Shown: positions 11,864-20,748 of the stretch, in pieces
Layout: every line of letters starts with the position of its first letter
Position numbering within the stretch: the stretch's first letter is position 1
Assembly: GCA_022315425.1 (NCBI GenBank)
Contig: JAIUPT010000031.1
Span: 1,054,001-1,118,000 of the forward strand
Length of the DNA: 64,000 nucleotides
Direction: 5' to 3'
From: Pseudevernia furfuracea
Taxonomy: Eukaryota > Ascomycota > Lecanoromycetes > Lecanorales > Parmeliaceae
Position numbers and translations under genes: made by a program
The notes under the pieces: model-generated
Seen by the model: only the letters and a program-made list of their open reading frames with translations
Database searches by the model: none
Told to the model about the DNA's origin: nothing

Positions 11864-12822
11864 ATCGTGAAATCGGTAGTATTGATAGAGGCGGGATGTG
11901 TTCTTGTCGAAGGTACTGATACGTATGGAATAGGAAGTATGCGAGCCTTTGTTCTTGCAAATTCTCATTCTTCCGTACCCAACATCCTCTATATGTGCTC
12001 TGATGCCTCAGTCCTGACCGGCAGCGTTACGGCGCAATATCAAATAACCCATGAGGTTGTTGTTGTTGTCCATACTGAGCAATGCAGCCCAACTCCAATG
12101 TCCGAAATAACTGATAAGAGATTGGAGGAGCACTGTGCCTTTGAAAGCTGTCAGCTTTGAGTCCTTTGATGTAGGCTAGATTAAGTCCAGCAATCAGTAT
12201 CCGGCATTTGACCGCAGTCTCTCGAGGCGGACCAGTCGACAATGTTTCGGACAAAGATATCTCTCAGCTACAATTGATTCAGCGTGACACATTTCAAGAC
12301 GGTCAGTAAGCATCTTAAAATCAAATCCAATCACTCGGGCTACTTCTCATGGAAGTGTTCCATACAGCAGGAGAGCGGCGAGTTGCATGAAACTTCAAAA
12401 ATCGTTTCAGCGAATGCACTCAAATTGAAACAGGGGCTATGCATGCACGTCATAGCGCTCTCCTACAGCCACAAAAGATTATGTGTGTAGGCGTGGAAGG
12501 GAACAATTGGTAATCAAATCCAGGAAACCACCGCTCAGACGAAGGTGGTAGATTTGCCGGTTTCCGAATTCCGTGATGGGACATTTGCGACCCCATCAAA
12601 TCAATTCTGGAGATGTTGGCTTACCGATCAGGTACATGAAGGATCTCGGATAATCTGCAAGCTGCGCGCTGCAGGAAATCTTGGATCACAGCTGAACGGC
12701 GGGTCAACGAAACCTACCAACCAACGATTGCCAGGCAGGATACAGGGTGTGCGCAAATTGCTTCAATCAAAAGCACAATGCCTGGCGAGATCCGGAGGTT
12801 CGGAAAGTGACCTCTTCGTTCT
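11864..12822. other. Intergenic, no gene seen
   Basis: Only short overlapping open frames without family resemblance are present on both strands. The 3' untranslated region of the secreted-protein gene ending at 12823 should lie here. Confidence 0.4.
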
Positions 12823-14172
12823 TCATTGGGCCCCCCCCGTTTGACTCGTAGGTGGCATATACACTCTCGGTAATCCGGCGTAATACAGTCTGCCCTGCTC
12901 ATTCCACCTAAGCAGGTTATTTAGCCTTGGTGGGTCCCTCAGATCCGGGTCGTTTGGGTGGTCTTGATCGCGAAGTAAGTTATAATAGAATCCGGCACCT
13001 GGGAAATTCCGTCGTTAGCACCTAGCTAGGCATATAATAGACAAGACGGCATCATTGAAGGTATACACACCAGTGATGAACAGAGAGAGGGAATCAATAT
13101 TGTTCAAGCCCTGAGGCGACGGCAAGTTCTTTGCGGTGTCGAAGTTGCGATGGTTCGGCGAGTATGAGACTGCAAGTCTGATCAGTCGAGTCGAGGTAAG
13201 CAGTAAGGATTTGGGTTCTGCCCCACTGGTCAAAGTCTCCTCGGTGTTGCCGCTGCTGTCGACGATTTTCTTCTCAAATTTGATGCCCTGGATATACGTG
13301 ATCACCCTACCCATCCACACACTAAGCACGTTCTGCCGCAGCTCATCAATCGACATGTGAATCCAAGCAAACTCATCTATTGGATCTTCGTTGTCCCCGT
13401 CGGCATCCGCGCTGTCCCTGGTGTGCGGCAATTCCAAACTCTCGACTCCGGCAAACATTCCGTGTTTCCCAGGCGTCTGGGTCAAAACCTCTGGACACAG
13501 AACTATGGTGAAATGCATTGGCCTTGCGAGATGTTCAGCGCTAGCCGTTTTGACAGCTGGAGGGCAGATGACAGAAGAAGACGCCAGTCCGGTATAGAAA
13601 TAGCCTGTCGTCGTGTCCCGCCACAGCGTTGATGAATCGTCGACTTTTTCGAAGATGGAAGGATCGCAAATGAATACGGTTGAGCTATCCAAGGCTTGGA
13701 GATCTTGTGGCCCCCAGTCTACCCATATCGAGGGAGTCAAGCGGCCGCTCTGGGCGTCCGCTAGGTTGGTATACTCTGCGTCGTCAAACTCGCGGAAATA
13801 ATCAAGTGTCGCTATTCGTGCGTGAAGAGGTCAGTGTTTCCCTCGCGCTTGAAATGTCGAACTGAGAATCGCTGCCGGAGAGAAGTTCAGAGCGAGAGTG
13901 TACGCACAACGCAGTTTGTTGAGTAGATCCGGTGTCTCTTTGAGCTCAGGGTAGAGTGAATCCAGCAGACCGAACCAATCCACGACTTCATTACCATACT
14001 CGACCGTTATGGAGGAACGAGCAGCTCTCACGGAAGTCAAGAAGTCGGCCAATCCATTTTCGATATCCGTCCTAAACTCATCACACCGCGTGAGAATGTA
14101 ACCTTCAATGGTAGCGAGGAAGCAAAGCAATGCTACAATTATCGAGAAGCAAATCTGGCCGTCTGACCTCAT
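12823..14172 (-). CDS. Putative secreted protein of unknown function, three exons
   Basis: Inferred exons on the minus strand are 14172-13908, 13811-13071 and 12998-12823, giving about 393 residues; all junctions keep frame. ATG 14172 is followed by a hydrophobic signal peptide (SIIVALLCFLATIEGYIL). The mature region has no repeats and few cysteines. The motif MHFTIVLCPEVL resembles a strand found in secreted fungal metallopeptidase-like proteins, but I see no HExxH zinc site, so peptidase activity is not supported. The last exon encodes GFYYNLLRDQDHPNDPDLRD and a tail ending QTGGAQ. The stop codon directly follows a run of eight G bases, so a slip there would alter the C-terminus. I do not recognise the family with certainty. 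Confidence 0.65.
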
Positions 14173-14755
14173 TCTGCACAAAGAGTGATGCCGTCTTTCT
14201 TGAATAGTTCGTTGTAAAAAGAACAGAATAAAGCAGGCTTTTTGGACCGCGCCTATCTAAGCTGGTTTCGCAATCTACTGCTCAACGCGTGACGTCCAGA
14301 GCACCGGGGGTTCCAATGTTCCAGACAGATTGCACACCCGTTGATGTTTCTTTTGAGGCTAATTCAAGGACAATGGGATCCATGGTTTCCCCCCCAAGTC
14401 TTCTTCCATTATGATTAGGTTGCAAGTTTGCAGCAGATATCATTGGGCATGAAGCACAGCACGATAATGAAATTACCTTTTGTGATAGCCGAAGACTGGG
14501 TCGGAAGAAATTGCGATCTCCAGACAGCGTTTACTAGTGAGTCTCATGTAGACGCAGGCAAATCACGCTAATCGTACCACTCACTTAGCCTGCCAGTCCG
14601 CTAACTCACGCAGCAGTCTGTACTATCTCCAAGGCAGTGAAAGCCATCAGCGCATGTGTAGCTTCTATTCAGGGCCAGTACGGGGCCTTTGAATAAGCGG
14701 AAACATGGATTGAGACCTTCTATCAAGAATATTTTACGCCGTACTCGCTAGCTTC
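14173..14755. other. Intergenic, promoter region of the upstream secreted-protein gene
   Basis: No coding region is supported. It lies between the start of the gene at 12823-14172 and the end of the next minus-strand gene. Confidence 0.4.
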
Positions 14756-15717
14756 CTACCAAAGGCAGTACCCAACAGGCGTCCAATTATCCTCATCAAG
14801 GCTGTGAGAGTCTGGACAACTCTTCGCCGCTGCATCGGGAACCGGATTACAATCGACAGTCTTTACACTGGAATCTCCATCGGACGGAAACAATCTTCCA
14901 GTGATTATACTGGGCGCCTCGTAGTATCCATAATTCGATCCTAGATACTCCATTCCCTTGTACCCAAGCGTGTCAATCTTCGTCATGGCAATCGTGTAGT
15001 TGCTGTTGTCGTTTGCCATGCTTTGGGCGAAATCATAATTGTACGTGTACTTGCTGTTCGTGCAGGGATCGATGACCTGACTCGCCGGCGCGAGCCCTAC
15101 GTCCCAGCCATAGATGGTGCTCGTGCAGCCGGTGTCGTCGCAGCTGTCTTGACGCCAGGTTTCGAAGGCTCCAATGGACGGGGTGGGACTGGTAACAGTG
15201 GTGGGGCTGGATGTCGGACTCGCTTGCGTTGGGGGAGGAGCAGCAAGCGAAACTGAGCCAGGGGTGGGCGGACCTGTTGGGATTACGACACCAGGTATTG
15301 GGCACCAGAAGCTGGTGGTACCAGCGATCACGGTGGTTGAAAAGCCGTGGTCCTGAAGATACATCAAACATGCCAACTTGAAAATGCTCTAGCTCGGTCA
15401 CCCTGCTTGAAGGAGCAAGAAGGGGTTCAGGATCCTACTCATTGCTCTCGCAGAAGTCTTGGGCAAGCTTCGTAGTTTCGGAGAAGACGCTTGAGCAACG
15501 AGATTTGTGTCACTTACCTTATGCACGCGTTTGGAATCTGTATTGAGGCTCACGGGGAGTCTTGACGGGTGGATTGGGCGAGTAGGATACGTTGAAGCTG
15601 AAGACGGTGACAAAGAACCTACTTTAGGAAAACTCGAACAAGTCGTCGACGAGTGCTCCGTAGAAGCCGTGACCGGAATAACGCATCCTGTCTCTGTTTC
15701 ACAATTCTGGAGTAGCA
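14756..15717 (-). CDS. Probable extracellular Ser/Thr/Pro-linker protein, 5' end unresolved
   Basis: Two coding segments on the minus strand are joined by a clear intron (15377-15517, GTAAGT donor, TTTCAAG acceptor, phase 0): 15717-15518 and 15376-14756. The first segment contains NCETETGCVIP and a Ser-rich stretch. The second starts LACLMYLQDHGFSTTVIAG, then has a Pro/Ser/Thr-rich linker of about 45 residues. It ends in a C-terminal domain with six or so cysteines and several N-glycosylation sequons (NYTI and others). Such linker-plus-Cys-domain architecture is usual in secreted or wall-bound fungal proteins. No start codon or signal peptide was found in frame. An open stretch at about 15724-15815 in another frame (CETLSASHGNFTALLQYT) may be the preceding exon. 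Function is unknown. Confidence 0.5.
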
Positions 15718-15829
15718 AAAAGTCTACAATGGCTCGGAGATCGTGAGCTGGTCCGTATACTGAAGAAGCGCTGTAAAATTTCCATGGCTTGCTGACAATG
15801 TCTCACACTCAGAAGCTTCGTATTACGCA

Positions 15830-16490
15830 TATGCTGGGCATACTTGAGACCTTGATTCACCTTCTTGTCAGGGTAATTCGAGAGCCTACGGACTAGAAGG
15901 TACGGTCATTGAGAAGGCCTGACACAAGAATCGCTGTAGTTGCTGCGCCCCTTGGACAACCTCGAATTTCTTGCCATTATCCGATAAAGCATTCATGCCC
16001 TTCAAATTGTTCACTCCAGTGAGTTCGCATCAGGGCCATACATGATATAATGCCAGATGCCGGTTGCTGTGAGACTAGCATTTAACACGCTCCCTAAACC
16101 CCATTTGATTAGCCCCCGATTTTAGTGCGCGACTCAAATTTTAGTGTAACAGGAAAACATCTCGAACATCACCCGGGTAAACTTCGGAGACGACGGCATA
16201 GTTTCCTTGCAGAAGGCTTGGCAACGGCGCGGGTGTGTCTATGTCTGTTTACTTTTCCGGTACACAAAAACCGTCTAGACGCACGCAATAAGAGCACCGA
16301 AGAACTCCGCAATACTTCTATTCCGTATCTAAGAGTGCACTTTTTCACTCCAGAGGAACACGGTGCGTCAAAGTGAGCACAATTAGATTATCGGGAGCGG
16401 TGGGTCCAAGCTACACTCCACCCACGCTTTCGCTCATGCATTTCTGCTGCTAAGGCCCACTCATGCATGAAATTCTAATGCATCTTTCAG
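15830..16490. other. Intergenic, divergent promoter region
   Basis: This stretch separates the minus-strand secreted-protein gene from the plus-strand nuclear-protein gene, so promoters for both probably lie here. No other gene is recognised. Confidence 0.4.
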
Positions 16491-18737
16491 ATGGCGGATG
16501 ACGCTCAGCAGACCAAAGGAAAAACCGACGATCCCATTTCATCAAGCACACAAGTCTCGAATTCCTGGACCAACCCTAGAAAGCGACCCCGCAGCTATGA
16601 CCCAGCAGCACAGCTGGAGACTACAATTGATGAGGATATTCTACGGCATGCTGACAAGGCTAACGACTTGTATACACCAAAGCGGATGCGGGTAGAAGAA
16701 TGGCCTCTTAAGAGCTTGGACGAGGCAGCTGAGTCTGTCAGCTTCTCACGACCGGCACACGGAAACTCGCCCTCGTCCCGTCAAAAACGTGATAGTCTGT
16801 TGAGCACTCGACCGTCAAGGTTCGTGGAAGGTAGCATGAACGACAAAGTCAGCCAGCGGCCTCCAAGTCTGTACATACGTGAAGAGGAGGCAATGGAACG
16901 GTATGCAAGTGCGAACATGGAAGACGTGGATATGGTCTATGATGCGGGAATCGAATCGAACAAGCCCTCAGGCATATTCCGGTTTGGCAAAACTATCGCT
17001 CATGCCTTCAATTCTGTGAATGTCTGGCAAGGCCTCAACGGTATTTGGAAGGAGAAAGAAAAGGAGGACCAAGCGAAGCCAGAGAAAGATGCCTTGAAGG
17101 CTAAGGCAGAGTTGAAATATGCTGAGCTGAAGAAGAGTGGCTACAAGGGAACTCAAAATGCTCCAGCTCGTCCAAAAAGTCAAGAGGTCCCAGCAATTAT
17201 ATACGAGGATACCCATGAATCTCGACGGAGTTCTTTCCGTGACTCTGGCGTAGACGTCGATGGATATCGGTCGTCATCTGAACGAAAGGACAGCGACCAG
17301 TTCATTGTCTCGACCGAGAGTCTCAAGCCTCCTCCACCCGTAACAACAGGTCGTCGTTCCGCAAGTCCTTTCTCTGATGCTAATTCTGGACGCCGATCAT
17401 CCCTTCATTTTCGCAAACCCTCGTTGGAGGGCCTGAAGAGAGTCAAGTCCCAGATTCACCTGCCATCTATCAAGAGACATGTTGAGGATACGCCGTCTGT
17501 GCCATTAGTTAAGACAGACGATGTAGCAGGGGTAGGGTTGCGCAGAGAAGCGTCAAAGAAGGACATCGCAAAGCAATACAAGCTAAGTAAGAAAGTGAGC
17601 GACCTCGAAAATAAGCTTGAGGCCGCCCGCCGAGAGTTAGAGCTGTCAGTTCAAGAGGCCCCACCCGTTCCGGATCTTCCTGCGCGCATTGGACGAAAAC
17701 GATTTGTGCCGGGAGCTCTATCTTCTCTCCCTTCGGAACGGCTACTGACGCCGCAGACCCATAACAATGATGGTGCCACGGATGGAAGCAGTGGAAAAGC
17801 CGCTAACGCCGTCGATGCGTACAGTGCCTTCACAAGCACAGGCGAAAAAGGCGACCGAATCAGAGAACACAATCCCAAGGCCCAAAATGAGAATGCAGAG
17901 GCCGCGAAACAGGCGCTATGGAACAAGAGAGCGAGTGACATTGCGGCCCGCAATGCAGCAGCACGCCAGTCTAAAACTTTGAGGGCCGACAACGAGATGG
18001 ATGACGCTCTTGACTCCGAAGCAGCGAAGGGCTCTGTATCGAAGAGAAAAGGAGGAAGACCCAGAAAATCCCAGGAAATCAAAGTCCCCGGCAGCCACGA
18101 TCCCTCCGCAGTCCACAAACGCCCGCCCAAGGTCTATACAAAGACTCCTCGCAATTCGCCGATGGCAAACAAGGATGAAGTGCCTCCTGTCCCAGCGAAG
18201 GGCACAGTGTTTGATCCGACGAAAGTCGATCAAGCCAATATTATGGCCATGCGTGCCATTCCTGATAGCCACGCTCCATTCGGGAAAGCCTGGGACGACA
18301 TGAAGAACCTTCGGAAGGAGTATCCCGGTGCCAAGGAGGTCGAGTTGGTGAAATACATGAGCAGCCAGTTCGCATCGAACAAAGTCACAGATCATACTTC
18401 AGTCTCGCATGGAGATCGTCCATCGTCACCATTCCTTGGTCGTCCTGGTTCCACCTCACCCATTAAGACTCGAGCCCGAGCTTCAAAGCGTGGTATCTCT
18501 CCTCCGCCGCCAAGTGTATCGTCTGCGAAGAAGTTCCACAGAGACATTGACACGGAGAAATCGCCCACTCCTGCCAATCCAAAATCCCCTCAGGCGAGTG
18601 AGGAAGCAGAATCATTTGCTCCGAAGGCGCCCTCAAAGACAGGTGGGAGAGCAAAAGAAGCTGCACGAGCGAGTATGGACAAGCCTTTGCCTGATATCAG
18701 GGTAGATGAGTTCGAGTGGCCGGATGATGTCTTTTGA
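16491..18737 (+). CDS. Large disordered nuclear protein (fungal 'nuclear RNA-binding protein' type)
   Basis: A single uninterrupted exon encodes 748 residues from ATG 16491. The protein is highly charged and mostly disordered, with basic clusters such as NPRKRPRSYDP near residue 30 that look like nuclear localisation signals. A short predicted coiled-coil, KQYKLSKKVSDLENKLEAAR, lies at about residues 364-390. An SKRKGGRPRKSQE segment near residue 520 resembles an AT-hook. Repeated Ser/Arg stretches (RRSSFRDSG, GRRSASPFSD, GRRSSLHFRKPSLEGL) look like phosphorylation targets. The tail ends with acidic-aromatic EFEWPDDVF. Proteins with this layout in related fungi carry the label nuclear RNA-binding protein, but no RRM or KH domain is visible, so that name rests on recollection of the family. 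Length and lack of introns are unusual for this window. Confidence 0.75.
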   Translation: MADDAQQTKGKTDDPISSSTQVSNSWTNPRKRPRSYDPAAQLETTIDEDILRHADKANDLYTPKRMRVEEWPLKSLDEAAESVSFSRPAHGNSPSSRQKRDSLLSTRPSRFVEGSMNDKVSQRPPSLYIREEEAMERYASANMEDVDMVYDAGIESNKPSGIFRFGKTIAHAFNSVNVWQGLNGIWKEKEKEDQAKPEKDALKAKAELKYAELKKSGYKGTQNAPARPKSQEVPAIIYEDTHESRRSSFRDSGVDVDGYRSSSERKDSDQFIVSTESLKPPPPVTTGRRSASPFSDANSGRRSSLHFRKPSLEGLKRVKSQIHLPSIKRHVEDTPSVPLVKTDDVAGVGLRREASKKDIAKQYKLSKKVSDLENKLEAARRELELSVQEAPPVPDLPARIGRKRFVPGALSSLPSERLLTPQTHNNDGATDGSSGKAANAVDAYSAFTSTGEKGDRIREHNPKAQNENAEAAKQALWNKRASDIAARNAAARQSKTLRADNEMDDALDSEAAKGSVSKRKGGRPRKSQEIKVPGSHDPSAVHKRPPKVYTKTPRNSPMANKDEVPPVPAKGTVFDPTKVDQANIMAMRAIPDSHAPFGKAWDDMKNLRKEYPGAKEVELVKYMSSQFASNKVTDHTSVSHGDRPSSPFLGRPGSTSPIKTRARASKRGISPPPPSVSSAKKFHRDIDTEKSPTPANPKSPQASEEAESFAPKAPSKTGGRAKEAARASMDKPLPDIRVDEFEWPDDVF

Positions 18738-19254
18738 GAAAGTGCCTATCAGCAATATTGGGCCAATTTGCCGGTTTTCCCTCGACTGAAAGTAAGTAGC
18801 CTTTCTCAACCCTAGCCATCCTCCTGGGGTCTCAATCTCACTCGACCCGACATGTCGGCACTGATTCCTCAATTTGCATGAACCAAAGGAAACGATAGAC
18901 ACATATTCCCTTCAGTTCCTTATTTTTTCTTCCCTGGAACACGGACATACTGGATACAATGGTTTTTCGACGAAGCGAAGCCCAAATTGTCTAGGCTTTG
19001 CTGTTGCGATTGAGCGTGGCGTTCGATAATACGGAGTACATCCAGCGAATATCTGGCCTGAACAAATTGGACATGAGGCATACGAATGGTCAAGTGAACA
19101 TGAAACAATTGCACATGAAAGGAGATCAGGGTGGTGTAGATGGAGCTCGGCTTGCCTGATATTGATTGGATGCTGAGCTGCAACTTGTATGATAGATAAG
19201 CATATGCAATCGAGGTCACATACATGTTCATGAACCGTTAAGACCCCCCCCCCT
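18738..19254. other. Convergent intergenic region
   Basis: It lies between two converging genes and should hold both terminators. A run of nine C bases occurs just before 19255. No coding region is supported. Confidence 0.4.
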
Positions 19255-20748
19255 CTACTCTGAATCACTGGAACTGTCGTCTCCGCTACTTCCATCCACT
19301 TCGCCCGTGTCGTCAATCGTCCCCATCAACTGCCTCCCCGGATCTTCCAGCCCCAGCGCCTCGCTACCCATTCCATCCTCTCCCATTTCCGCATTCCCAT
19401 CTCCAACACCACTCCCTTGCACCCCTCCACCCCCTGCCGGCACCCCCACCCCCGCGGCCCCCATCTCCTCCCCCAACCACCCCTGGAACATGCCCACCCT
19501 CTCGCTCCGGACCCGCGCCATCCTCCTCCCCTCCCCCGTCTTCATCATCCCCTCCAGCCTGACCAACTTGTCCTCGAAATGCCGCAGCGTGTCCCCGACC
19601 CCGCGCCCCGTGGCCCCGCCGTAGGCGAAGGCGCGCCCGATGCCCAGGGCGCCCAGGGCGTCGAGGCGGTCTGCGTCCTGCACGATGGCGAGTTCGGGGA
19701 AGCGCCGCAGGGCGGACAGGTGGATGTCCGGGTGCTGCGTCTCGGTCGTGTAGGAGACGGAGGCGCAGATGATGGAGACGGGGATGGCGATGTGGGGGGG
19801 CCAGCCGAGGGCGATGAGGTGGGATTCCACGGCCGGGGTGGGCGGGATGGCGGGTGGAAGCGGCGGCGGCGGCGGCGGCGGGGGTGGGGGAGGGGGTTGC
19901 AGGTTGGGGTCGATGGCGGCGGCGGCGGCGGCGGGGTTGGGGTATTGGGGGTCCATGTTCGACGGGGGGGACGGGAGGGAGCTGTGGTTCGGGGTGGAGG
20001 GAGGAAGAGGAGGAGCAGGAGGAGGTGGTGGCTGCTGGTATTTGTGGTCGTCGATGTCGTGCATGAGCGCCACGAGCTCCGTGATGGTGTCGTCGAACTT
20101 GACGTGCTTGAACTTCTTCCGCTCCACGCGCTGGATCTCCATGCTGAGCGCCAGCACCCGCTGCACGTGCTCGTAGTCGTGCGCGACGTCCAGGCGCGCC
20201 CCCGCCGTGAAGTCCCGCACGAACCCCCGCGTCTTGCCCATCAGCTGCCTCACCATCCCCCGGCTCAGGGCCATGGTCGGCTCCCGCCGCTTCGCCGGCT
20301 TCCTCTTTTGCGCATTCGCCACCACGTTCCCCGCCTCGTCCCGCGGTAGCGTCTGCACCCAAAACCCCCTCTCGTCCCTCGGCTTCACGACCCTCTGCGC
20401 TTGCCACCCCAGTCGGCGGACCGTCCGCCACATCGTGCTGTCATCCACCAGTATGCCGCAGGCAGCTTCGAGGAACTTGCACATCTCCTTGATGTAGGCG
20501 TCGGGGCGGTCGGCGAGGTATAGGCGGAGCCGCTCTTCGTGGTCCGGGGTGATTTTGGGGGGTCGGCCGGTGCGGGCGCCTTTCTTCTTGGGCAACCAGA
20601 CCTCGCCGCAGTTGTCGTAGAGCTTTTTCATCGCGCGGGCTTTCTTGTCCGAGATGGCGTGCGTGGCCATGATGGTTTTGATGTCGTGGCCCGCGGCGAG
20701 GTCGGCCTTGATGCGGGCGCGCAGGGCGGTGGAGAGGGCGCGGGGCAT
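19255..20748 (-). CDS. Transposase-type helix-turn-helix fused to HD-domain phosphohydrolase
   Basis: One uninterrupted frame of 497 codons from ATG 20748. Residues about 1-125 look like the paired helix-turn-helix DNA-binding region of Tc1/mariner-type transposases: LRARIKADLAAGHDIKTIMA, then GRPPKITPDHEERLRLYLAD and DDSTMWRTVRRLGW; no DDE catalytic core follows. Residues about 165-430 are an HD hydrolase of the fungal/bacterial YedJ-like group: HDYEHVQRV (His190), MHDIDDHKY (His230, Asp231), QDADRLDALGALGIGRAF (Asp358) and LVRLEGMMKTGEGRRMA. All four metal-binding positions are present. A Pro/Ala/Ser-rich insert (about 238-305) splits the HD domain. The tail is Gly-rich and acidic. The gene is far more GC-rich than its neighbours. 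An internal ATG at residue 159 could give an HD-only form. Substrate (probably a phosphoester or nucleotide) is not known. Confidence 0.8.
   Translation of the reverse strand: MPRALSTALRARIKADLAAGHDIKTIMATHAISDKKARAMKKLYDNCGEVWLPKKKGARTGRPPKITPDHEERLRLYLADRPDAYIKEMCKFLEAACGILVDDSTMWRTVRRLGWQAQRVVKPRDERGFWVQTLPRDEAGNVVANAQKRKPAKRREPTMALSRGMVRQLMGKTRGFVRDFTAGARLDVAHDYEHVQRVLALSMEIQRVERKKFKHVKFDDTITELVALMHDIDDHKYQQPPPPPAPPLPPSTPNHSSLPSPPSNMDPQYPNPAAAAAAIDPNLQPPPPPPPPPPPPLPPAIPPTPAVESHLIALGWPPHIAIPVSIICASVSYTTETQHPDIHLSALRRFPELAIVQDADRLDALGALGIGRAFAYGGATGRGVGDTLRHFEDKLVRLEGMMKTGEGRRMARVRSERVGMFQGWLGEEMGAAGVGVPAGGGGVQGSGVGDGNAEMGEDGMGSEALGLEDPGRQLMGTIDDTGEVDGSSGDDSSSDSE

Noticed and set aside
13357..13632. 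Plus-strand frames over the 12.8-14.2 kb gene
   Set aside because: They are shadows; the minus-strand three-exon model keeps frame and has a signal peptide.
17651..18395. Long minus-strand frames inside the 748-residue nuclear protein gene
   Set aside because: They lack family features and lie fully opposite an uninterrupted, well-behaved coding frame.
19364..20431. 355-codon minus frame and a 310-codon plus frame overlapping the HTH-HD gene
   Set aside because: Both are GC-rich shadow frames without domains; the 497-codon frame carries two recognisable domains and conserved catalytic residues.
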